NCBI RefSeq assembly: GCF_039543225.1
Contig: NZ_BAABJI010000002.1
Coordinates: forward strand, 1,364,001 to 1,428,000
Direction of reading: 5' to 3'
DNA: 64,000 nt
Source: Mucilaginibacter defluvii
GTDB taxonomy: Bacteria > Bacteroidota > Bacteroidia > Sphingobacteriales > Sphingobacteriaceae
The translations under genes were made by a program, and so were the position numbers. The notes below the pieces were generated by a model. That model searched no databases. It had not been told where the DNA came from and saw only the letters and a list, made by a program, of their open reading frames with translations. Shown piece by piece: positions 54,423 to 62,040 of the stretch. Numbering within the stretch: position 1 is the stretch's first letter; every line of letters starts with the position of its first letter.

Positions 54423-55280
54423 TTAAAGATACTTAAACATCTCTCGCTTTTTAGCATAGTGCCTTAACTGATGAAGTGCTTTATCTTTTAACTGCCTTAC
54501 CCGCTCACGGGTAAGCTGATAACGGTTAGCAATTTCTTCGAGGGTATAAGGCTGTTCCTGGCCGATACCGAAAAAAAGGACGAGAATTTCCTGTTCACGT
54601 TTCGCCAGGTGCTTTAATGCGTCTTTCAAGGCGACAGACAAGGACTCCCGTATGAGCAGCTCGTCAGTAGCTTCACCTTCTGCTGCCAGCAGATCCATCA
54701 AGGAACTTTCACTTTCATCATTAAGATTAGCATCTAGCGATAGCGAACGGCGTGATTTACTCATAAGATCAGCAATGCGTTCTGCAGGTAGCTCCATGAC
54801 GACCGCTACTTCTTCGATGGTGGGTTCCCGCTCAAATTCCTGCTCCAGTTGCGAGGCCTGACGATGCAGCCTGCTTAGGGCACCGATCTGATTGGCTGGC
54901 AAACGCACCACCCGTGATTGTTCGGCAATGGCCTGCATGATGCCCTGACGTATCCACCATACCGCATAGGAAATGAATTTGAAACCTTTCGATTCATCAA
55001 ACCTCTGCGCTGCCTTGATCAATCCAAGGTTTCCCTCATTGATCAGGTCATTAAGGGAAAGACCTTGATTTTGGAATTTCTTCGATACAGATACGACAAA
55101 GCGCAGGTTGGCCCCGGTTAATTTGTGCAGTGCTGCCTGATCGCCTTTCCGGATCATGCGGGTGAGCGTGACTTCCTCATCAGCCGTAACCATACCGATC
55201 TTGCTGATGTCATTCAGATACTGCTCCAATGCACGGCTGTCGCGTGAGGTGATCGTGGGCGTGATCTTGAGTTGCCTCAC
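54423..55280 (-). CDS. RpoD-like sigma-70 factor, diverged paralogue
   Basis: A 285-residue sigma factor without region 1.1, as in Bacteroidota RpoD. Region 1.2 starts YLNDISKIGMVTADEEVTLTRMI, region 2 has LRFVVSVSKKFQNQGLSLNDLINEGNLGLIKAAQRFD and FKFISYAVWWIRQ, region 3 SRVVRLPANQIGALSRL, and 4.2 YTLEEIANRYQLTRERVRQLKDKALHQLR. Regions 3 and the linker differ from the usual housekeeping protein, so this looks like an extra group-2-type factor. It starts at a GTG that overlaps the desaturase stop codon (GTGA), so its translation is coupled. Confidence 0.9.
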   Translation of the reverse strand: MRQLKITPTITSRDSRALEQYLNDISKIGMVTADEEVTLTRMIRKGDQAALHKLTGANLRFVVSVSKKFQNQGLSLNDLINEGNLGLIKAAQRFDESKGFKFISYAVWWIRQGIMQAIAEQSRVVRLPANQIGALSRLHRQASQLEQEFEREPTIEEVAVVMELPAERIADLMSKSRRSLSLDANLNDESESSLMDLLAAEGEATDELLIRESLSVALKDALKHLAKREQEILVLFFGIGQEQPYTLEEIANRYQLTRERVRQLKDKALHQLRHYAKKREMFKYL

Positions 55281-56290
55281 CGCTTCAGGTACTTAGTAAC
55301 GAAGTTTTGTTTATCATCCCGGTAATAGCTTACCGCACCCACACAATGCAGCAGACGAATGTATAGCCAGGCCATGTCCAGTTGATAAGTTTTGAAGCCG
55401 CTGCGGGCACTTTTGGGGTAAAGATGGTGATTGTTATGCCATTCCCCGGCGACTAGTCCGGGCCATAATTGGTTGATTGATCGGTCGGCCCTGTTATAGT
55501 CGATGCCTTCCCGTTGCTTGTCCTTTCCATGACCGTGGCCATCGTAGTTAAAGGTTCGTACCCCAACAGCCCAAACACCGGCTGCAGCAAATAAGGAGCA
55601 CGCTAAAGCATATCCGCCGGCCAGGTAAAATATGCCGTACCAGAATGACCAGTTGAGCAGCCAGGTAGTGAGTGTTGCAAGCGGCCTGGCGTATGACCCC
55701 CAGTACTGGTATTGCCGGTAAGTATTTCCCTTAACACCGGTATGCGCCATTAAACGGGTAACCCGCTTATAATCATTTTCACTCAGATCTCTTGCGATAG
55801 GCTGATGGTTGACATCGGCCAGGAAGCAGTACCAAAAGCCGCCCTCAGCATTATAGGGATCGCCGGGCTGGTCTGATTTGGCGTGGTGCACATAGTGAGA
55901 GATCACGTAGATCTCTTCAGGTATGATATTGAGCGTTAGTTGTCGCGTAACGAAGCGCCAGAAACCGTTGCTGAAGCGGTAGGCACCATGTGTGCAATAG
56001 CGGTGATGCCACACCGTACCATGGGTGCCCATGATGACCATTCCGTAAACAAACGCGGCCAAAAGCATCCACCAGCTGAAAAACTGGAAAACAAAGAGTA
56101 AAAAGAACGGAAGCAGGCAAAAGACCTTGAACCAGCTTACAAAAGCCAGCCAGTTCTTGCGGTCCGCAAATATATTGAGCCTGTTGAAAAATTCCCGCAG
56201 AATTGTGGTTACGCTGGGGCGTTGCAACTCACCCCTATCGTCTTGCCAGCCATACGAGGGAGGGTGCAGCACATGATCTAAAAAAGCCAT
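55277..56290 (-). CDS. Membrane fatty-acid desaturase
   Basis: A 337-residue acyl-lipid/acyl-CoA desaturase. Three His clusters are seen: WHHRYCTHG near residue 90, HYVHHAK near 130, and EWHNNHHLYP near 285, with hydrophobic segments between. It introduces a double bond into membrane fatty acids with oxygen. Its stop codon overlaps the start codon of the sigma factor gene, making a desaturase-sigma operon. Membrane fluidity control fits with the cold-shock gene nearby. Confidence 0.92.
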   Translation of the reverse strand: MAFLDHVLHPPSYGWQDDRGELQRPSVTTILREFFNRLNIFADRKNWLAFVSWFKVFCLLPFFLLFVFQFFSWWMLLAAFVYGMVIMGTHGTVWHHRYCTHGAYRFSNGFWRFVTRQLTLNIIPEEIYVISHYVHHAKSDQPGDPYNAEGGFWYCFLADVNHQPIARDLSENDYKRVTRLMAHTGVKGNTYRQYQYWGSYARPLATLTTWLLNWSFWYGIFYLAGGYALACSLFAAAGVWAVGVRTFNYDGHGHGKDKQREGIDYNRADRSINQLWPGLVAGEWHNNHHLYPKSARSGFKTYQLDMAWLYIRLLHCVGAVSYYRDDKQNFVTKYLKR

Positions 56291-56306
56291 AGTATTTGAT
56301 TAGGAT

Positions 56307-56663
56307 CTAACGGGTGTTTCTTACCGGGTAAGCTGCCAGAAAGCCCTTGCCATTGTGTTCAAGATAGCCGGCAGTTAATACTGCGTCGGTACTTGATAGC
56401 TCCTGATTAAGCTTTCTTTTTACGTGCTGGTACACATTGAGCAATTCTTCGGGTTGTAAACGCAGAATGATCAGCTTGTGGTTATTTTTTCTCAGATCGG
56501 CGATTTCCAGAGCAGTAGAAAGGGTAAGCGCCCAATGTTCTCCCTGTTTGAAACCGAGTTCCATTGCTTCGTTTTTCAGGTCGAACAAGAATAAGTTGAT
56601 TTGCTTGTCCAGGATAGGTTGGTTTTTATCTGCGTTGCCGGCAGATGAAGTTGGATTTATCAT
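56307..56663 (-). CDS. Hypothetical soluble protein
   Basis: A 118-residue protein with LFLFDLKNEAMELGFKQGEHWALTLSTALEIADLRKNNHKLIILRLQPEELLNVYQHVKRKLNQE and no recognised family. It lies 16 bp upstream of the desaturase on the same strand, so it is probably the first gene of the hypothetical-desaturase-sigma operon. Confidence 0.65.
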   Translation of the reverse strand: MINPTSSAGNADKNQPILDKQINLFLFDLKNEAMELGFKQGEHWALTLSTALEIADLRKNNHKLIILRLQPEELLNVYQHVKRKLNQELSSTDAVLTAGYLEHNGKGFLAAYPVRNTR

Positions 56664-57632
56664 TAATGTTTAGCTGACTCGGTGTGAAGCTTAAAAATTA
56701 CCTGAATCAGTTAAGGGTAACGCCTAAGGTGTCGTAAAAGAGATAGGTGTGGTAATATACGCTTACTTATTTGATTAAACGTTGTAAACAAGAAATTTAA
56801 ATTTATTTCATTGTTTTAATAACAGATATATGCGCTAATACGGTGGCAGAGTCGGTTTTTTGTAGCTTGGACAGCCTGATTACAAACTGGATACCAAATG
56901 TATTACTGCTCCTCATATTAAGTCTATTTATGTAAGTAAAAGTAAAGCCTTTAAATTACTCGCGTATTTGCTCACATCTTCCTTGATATTGATTAGTGTT
57001 TTTGGTGGAAATTAAAACAAAAAACCCGCAAATCAGTGTGATTGGCGGGTTTTTACTCCATTTAAATTTGGTATCAGTCGGAATGGCAGGACGATAACCT
57101 ATGCTTGTAAATCGCTTATTTTCAACGTTGTAATTGAAACAAATCAAAGCAGGTGTTCACTTAGGTAACCACCTCTTTTTTATAATTAAAGATACACATT
57201 TAATCTTTAAAAAAAAGCCTTGGTTTATATCTATAAGTGCTTCTTTGTGATTAACTGCGAAGATTATTGGCTTGCGTATCTCGGAAGTAACGATGGTAAT
57301 AAAGTTCACTAACAATGTACAGGGCACTTTGAATAGAAAGGGAAGGAAATGTAACTTGACCATTTTCAGCCCCTATCGCACTAATATATCGGCTTTTGAA
57401 AAAGAGGTCTCGCTACAGACCCGCTCAAATCAAATGAATAATCTCAATTGAATATAAAATATACCACTCAAACTTAATTATACGTCAATACTTCAAATTT
57501 TAGACATTTTCATTATACAAATTTTGCCTCCAAGGATATAATCTCTTATTTATTGTGTCTTCTAATTCAATCATTTGATCTTCCGTCATCAAAATAACTT
57601 CATCAACGTATCAGGCTTGTCTAATGATCAAG
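56664..57632. other. Intergenic region with one terminator
   Basis: About 970 bp with no supported gene. It holds the terminator at 57020-57055. A 68-codon minus frame near 57157-57363 (IRKPIIFAVNHKEALIDINQGFFLKI) might be a remnant but is not recognised. AT-rich; likely a boundary between the stress block and the defence block. Confidence 0.45.
57020..57055 (+). terminator. Intrinsic terminator
   Basis: AAAACCCGC-AAATCA and TGATTG-GCGGGTTTTT pair around GTG with one mismatch, with T-tract on the plus strand and A-tract on the other. No adjacent plus-strand gene is intact, so it may belong to a lost gene. Confidence 0.6.
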
Positions 57633-58487
57633 TCAGGAGGCACGCGATCTTAAGCTTTCTGCGAGCGTTGCCGCATTTTTTGGCCGGTAGTGAAAATAAG
57701 AGGAAAATTCGTCAGAACGCCAATGCTCGTCAACCCGGTAAAAACCTTCGTAATTCTTTAGCTCGTCCCGGTTTTTTATTACTAAGATATCCTCGAGGTC
57801 ATATTGTACATAGGTCGAATAACGCGTCATTCCAAGATCGCCCGATAAGCCAACTCGAAGACAGTCAAATAAGTGTAGTTGAGCTACTAAGGGTTCGACC
57901 GGCATTCCGTACGCAAGATAAAATGTCTGCACCGATTTTGTTATAAAAGGAACACGGCTGGGTGAACCAGTTTTCCAATCTTCATTCAGTTTAAAATACC
58001 AGGATGTTTCGAGGTTCGTTATAAAGCGTTTAGCCGTATTCAGATAGATGATCATAAACGCCATATCGTCTGTGCTGTAATAGGCATATTTTGAAAATAT
58101 GATCGTATGCCTGGCGGGTAACAAAAGTTTCAGTGTGATTACGGAAATGCTCAAAGTGTAGATGGTTAGACCGATGATCGCTTCAATGATCGTTAGCACT
58201 CTGACATAGCCCAAGGGTGATACATCTCCATAACCGATCGTCAATATGGATACGAAATTGAAATAGACCAATTCCCAAAATCCGGATATCTCATCTTTGA
58301 AGCTCCCTTTTGTCCCGATCGAATATTCAATGCCGGAAAAAAGCATTACCGCTGTGACATACAGCACAGCACTTATCGTAACAATTAACCAGGTATCTAA
58401 GGATTCGAGGCGTTCTGTAAAAGAGAACCTTCGCTTTGAAGGCAGTTGAAATTGAGCGTCATTATTTTTCATTTGAGGGATGATCAA
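57633..58487 (-). CDS. Two-TM potassium channel (Kir/KirBac-like)
   Basis: A 284-residue ion channel. TM1 is residues about 33-51 (WLIVTISAVLYVTAVMLF), the pore helix and selectivity filter TIGYGD are at residues 83-88, and TM2 is about 95-122. The C-terminal part is cytosolic, starting LLLPARHTIIFSKYAYYSTDDMAFMIIY, similar in order to the Kir cytoplasmic beta domain. A tetrameric K+ channel is predicted. It starts 17 bp after the GNAT gene, so it is the third gene of the SIR2 operon. Possible role as membrane effector. Confidence 0.88.
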   Translation of the reverse strand: MIIPQMKNNDAQFQLPSKRRFSFTERLESLDTWLIVTISAVLYVTAVMLFSGIEYSIGTKGSFKDEISGFWELVYFNFVSILTIGYGDVSPLGYVRVLTIIEAIIGLTIYTLSISVITLKLLLPARHTIIFSKYAYYSTDDMAFMIIYLNTAKRFITNLETSWYFKLNEDWKTGSPSRVPFITKSVQTFYLAYGMPVEPLVAQLHLFDCLRVGLSGDLGMTRYSTYVQYDLEDILVIKNRDELKNYEGFYRVDEHWRSDEFSSYFHYRPKNAATLAESLRSRAS

Positions 58488-58504
58488 AGTTTAGCGATCG
58501 AAGA

Positions 58505-58972
58505 TCATTTATAAGTAAGCAGAATAAGATCTTCTTTATAGATGCCTCCTCGTTGTTGGAACCCCATTTTCTTAAGTATATGCACCATCTCCGGTTTTCG
58601 GGTAGTGGCGAACATAGCATGGCCGCTAATAAGCGGGAATAGTTCTTTCAAAAGCTTTTGACAGGAGCCACAACCTTCATAACCTTTTCTGGTAACAATA
58701 TAACCTAACTCATAAGTGTAAGACCTGTTTAAATCGGGCACCATAGCCATATTGAAAATATCATCTCTGTAGCTTGCGTTTGGGTTTTTAAAACAAGCTG
58801 TCGCTATGATCAAATCGTCCGACACAAGAAGCGCGATCAGCCCCGCACGTTGCAAACCAGCTTTGGCATAGTTATATCTGATCTGTCCGCCACTTGCGAT
58901 CAGATCGATCGCTTCGTTTTTCAACGCCGTTGAAATGTTGTCAGGTTTGTTTACGATCAATTTGATTTCCAT
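58505..58972 (-). CDS. GNAT-family acetyltransferase-like protein
   Basis: A 155-residue protein with the GNAT order: LIALLVSDDLIIATACFKN (strands), YELGYIVTRKGYEGCGSCQKLLKELFPLI for the acetyl-CoA loop, though the Q/RxxGxG/A motif is altered to K-G-Y-E-G-C-G-S-C, and FATTRKPEMVHILKKMGFQQRGG near the end. Located 16 bp after the SIR2 gene and 17 bp before the channel gene, so part of the same transcript. Could modify the SIR2 protein or act as an antitoxin-like partner; not proven. Confidence 0.75.
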   Translation of the reverse strand: MEIKLIVNKPDNISTALKNEAIDLIASGGQIRYNYAKAGLQRAGLIALLVSDDLIIATACFKNPNASYRDDIFNMAMVPDLNRSYTYELGYIVTRKGYEGCGSCQKLLKELFPLISGHAMFATTRKPEMVHILKKMGFQQRGGIYKEDLILLTYK

Positions 58973-58988
58973 AAACTTTTACCAGACA

Positions 58989-61523
58989 CTACTGCGCTAT
59001 TAAATTTACCCGGATCAAATTTTCCACCGGCATAGAACGATTCGTTAATGATGGCAGGTCAACCTCATACAAAGTGTCACTTTCTTTAATAGCTACGATC
59101 CGGTTAGAGGCAATTTGTTGAACGGATAAGATGTCCGAATTCTTATAGCCCACCCTTTTCAAAATAGCGGGTTGGCCCTCTGCTTTTGTATCCAATTTGG
59201 TATTGATCCCTTCAAAATATTGAATCAGAGAAAAGTTGCCCATAGCAAGGTAGCCGGCAACAAGATCCATTCGGTCAGCCTGCTCGATCAAAGCATAGGA
59301 GTAGCAAATTTTTTCCGGGAAAAAGACACGGGACAATATTTTTAGCTCCCCTTCCTCATAACGGAAGATGATCATAAACGAAGATTTGCCATAATCTATC
59401 GTTAAAGTCGCCGTCAAAACGATCACCTGTTCACCGAACCAGGTTGCCGGTCTTGTTTTCGTGCCATGTATCGTTGCTTTAGTGAAAGACGGAATTTGCC
59501 CTTCAGGTAGCCTGTCAATAAGGCCTTTTACCGGCTCCATATCTGACAGCCTTTTCCATAATTCCACGATCGATAGCAATGGTGAAATGGAACCATTGCT
59601 ATCAATACCAAATATAAAATCACCCGTAACGTTAGAGGCTACAGACTTGGATCCTAAAAAGCTTTTCCCGTCCGGTAATAGTAAGACATTAACGAAAGTT
59701 CGGTTTATTTTAGATTCCTCAACAAGTTCCATGTCTTGAAAAGTCAATAGTCTGTGATCGGTAAAAATATAAGTGATTACCCGCCCGGACGATTGCAAAT
59801 TCTTCACATGGCCTATTCCTTCACCGACCTCAGCAGTAAAAAAAGTTTGTGGAAACAGGTCTTTGTTCGGATCCCAACGAAAGCAATGCTGCGAAGTATG
59901 GCCAACGACAAAGTGCTGATCACCAATTCGCATTAGAACAGCATCTTCAAAAGGAAGTGTTTTTTCACCCGGTAAGGCAGCTTTAACTTCGTAAGGGTAA
60001 TCAGCTTTTCGTAAACTAATCTCCTGTTTTGCCAAAAAAAGCAATTGGTAATCTGAATCGGGCGTGATCATAGCTTTAGCTAGGTCAGGGAAAACCGCTT
60101 CAGGATCGAGGTCAAGTAAACCTTTTAATGACTGAAGGATCCTTTTGAGATTTTCGAAAAAGTAGCGATCCGCAAATATTTCTTCTGCATCTGGTATTGT
60201 TCTCTTTTTTATAAGTTTTGCTTCCCTTATAAACTGATTAAAATTATGATCGAAGAACTGACCGTGTATCGCTCCCCAGGCGCGGTGCTTGATATCATCT
60301 AACATTCCGTTAGGAAAAGCTTTCAGGAAACTGTGAGCAAGCAGCGCTGTGTCTATCATGTCACTTTTTAGCAATAAGGGGATATTTTTAGAGTGTCGGT
60401 TCCATAATTCAATGAGTTCCTCCAGTTTGGTAACACTCACCAGGCCTCGGGTGAGTGCTTGAGTAGATGCCAGTTGTTGTCGCTTATTATTTAATTCAAG
60501 ATTATGATTTCTCAAAGCATCTTCAAGGGTTTTTAACTCTGCTGAATCCAACCAGTAGGCTTTATCAGGTAAGCTGTTTTTTACAAACTGATCGACAGCG
60601 GATTGGTCATCTGTGAGTTTGCCGGAAGCAGATAACCTTTGTAGGGTAGCATCCACTTCTTCTCCGAATTTTTTAAAACGGCCCACCATCTTATCCTGGT
60701 TGGGATTGATGTCTTTCAGAAAAACAGGGAGATCATCGTATTCCTTCCCATAAATTATGGTGTGTACATTCGCTGTTTTTAATAACTCGGAATGGCTGCC
60801 ATTTGCTAATTCCGGTTCCCTCATCAGGATATAATGCTCGTGTGGCACGGCCGGGAACCATTTATTCATAAAATCGATAACCGTGCTAAAGTCTGGATCC
60901 AAAATACCATCACGGCTACAGCCAATAAATAAAAAGTGATACTCCGACCAAAGTCTCTGCAGGATTGTTTTATAACCCTTCTTACCAGCCAGGCTTTTGT
61001 AATCTGTCGAACTGAGAATAATAGATTCAGGTTTTTGGTAAACGCCATGAAGATGAAGGATGAACTCTTCCTTTTTATTAAGTGCTCTCGGTATTTCACT
61101 ATGATGGGTCCAGTCAAATATTTTCTTCTTGTTTACTTTATAAGGGGCAGAAAGCAGATCGTCATAGTTAGTCGTCAATATGATTGAAGGACACAGGTCA
61201 TGAATGTTGTTCAAAAGTTTCAAAGATGGAGTTTTAGGATTTCCAAAAAGATCCTCCAACCAATCAGCGTAGGGGTGACCAGGTGCGTTCAAAACCTTTT
61301 TCAACTCATCTGCAGCTCCGACCAGATCGCCAGCGGCTAAAAGTACGCGCGTTTTAGCGATTTCTTCTGATCTGACATGGCGATCTTCTGCAAAATTTAA
61401 ACCGTTCTCGATAGCACCAGTCCAACCCGGAATCTCAGCAGCAGCATACGAGACACCGGCACCGATCACCGGAATTACTTTGTCCTGTTTTAAAAGATCT
61501 ATGAGTTTATCAATTGGCTTCAT
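58989..61523 (-). CDS. SIR2-domain protein with large C-terminal region, putative defence
   Basis: An 844-residue protein. Residues 1-270 are a SIR2-like NAD-binding domain: GAGVS at 21-25, catalytic-type Asn in IILTTNYDDLL (117-122), His in LHLHG (157-160), and FLFIGCSRDGILDPDF. Residues about 280-500 are helical; 500-844 show repeated beta-strand segments (MRIGDQHFVVGHTSQHCFRW, GRVITYIFTDHRLLTFQD, DFIFGIDSNGS) resembling a beta-propeller. No membrane or nuclease part. SIR2 proteins of this size act in phage defence by degrading NAD+. First gene of an operon with GNAT and K+ channel genes. Confidence 0.82.
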   Translation of the reverse strand: MKPIDKLIDLLKQDKVIPVIGAGVSYAAAEIPGWTGAIENGLNFAEDRHVRSEEIAKTRVLLAAGDLVGAADELKKVLNAPGHPYADWLEDLFGNPKTPSLKLLNNIHDLCPSIILTTNYDDLLSAPYKVNKKKIFDWTHHSEIPRALNKKEEFILHLHGVYQKPESIILSSTDYKSLAGKKGYKTILQRLWSEYHFLFIGCSRDGILDPDFSTVIDFMNKWFPAVPHEHYILMREPELANGSHSELLKTANVHTIIYGKEYDDLPVFLKDINPNQDKMVGRFKKFGEEVDATLQRLSASGKLTDDQSAVDQFVKNSLPDKAYWLDSAELKTLEDALRNHNLELNNKRQQLASTQALTRGLVSVTKLEELIELWNRHSKNIPLLLKSDMIDTALLAHSFLKAFPNGMLDDIKHRAWGAIHGQFFDHNFNQFIREAKLIKKRTIPDAEEIFADRYFFENLKRILQSLKGLLDLDPEAVFPDLAKAMITPDSDYQLLFLAKQEISLRKADYPYEVKAALPGEKTLPFEDAVLMRIGDQHFVVGHTSQHCFRWDPNKDLFPQTFFTAEVGEGIGHVKNLQSSGRVITYIFTDHRLLTFQDMELVEESKINRTFVNVLLLPDGKSFLGSKSVASNVTGDFIFGIDSNGSISPLLSIVELWKRLSDMEPVKGLIDRLPEGQIPSFTKATIHGTKTRPATWFGEQVIVLTATLTIDYGKSSFMIIFRYEEGELKILSRVFFPEKICYSYALIEQADRMDLVAGYLAMGNFSLIQYFEGINTKLDTKAEGQPAILKRVGYKNSDILSVQQIASNRIVAIKESDTLYEVDLPSLTNRSMPVENLIRVNLIAQ

Positions 61524-62040
61524 ATGTAATGATAAGGTGGTCTAATATCTGAAAAAAGAGCAGACTTTTGATTAATCTCCTAAGATTATATTCGCCAGAG
61601 ACGCAACCCGGCCCTAACCGTCTTTTGAAAATTCGGACACCTAGAATTGCGGTTCAATCGACAAAAAGTAAAACATACAATATACGTCTTGCGATTTCAT
61701 CATGACATACTGCAAATTTTATTAAGCTTGCAATCCAGTTGCGCGCAGTTCTCTCTAAAGCACCTTAATATTATTTAGTAGCACGATCGGCATTTTGAGC
61801 GAGTTTACTGAATTCAAAATATTTTTTTTAACGTGAAGTTTCATTTTGCTAACGACGATAGCTCGTCAGAATATCATATTAATGAGCAATCAGCTTGAAA
61901 ACGCTTGTGACAAAAGATTTCTGGCCACCCGCATCTTATTCAAGATCCTCATATAAAAGTTACGGCCAATTTTGCGCCGTAAACAAGGCTGTATTTGATA
62001 GCAAAATTCTGGTATCTTTATCAACTAAGCCGATCACTAT
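61524..62040. other. Divergent promoter region between SIR2 and YobI-like genes
   Basis: About 517 bp, AT-rich, no gene. A possible promoter for the YobI-like gene is TTTG at 61994 and TATCTTTA at 62013, though with shorter spacing than usual. No clear palindrome found. It separates the SIR2 operon and the NTPase gene, and may coordinate both. Confidence 0.45.
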
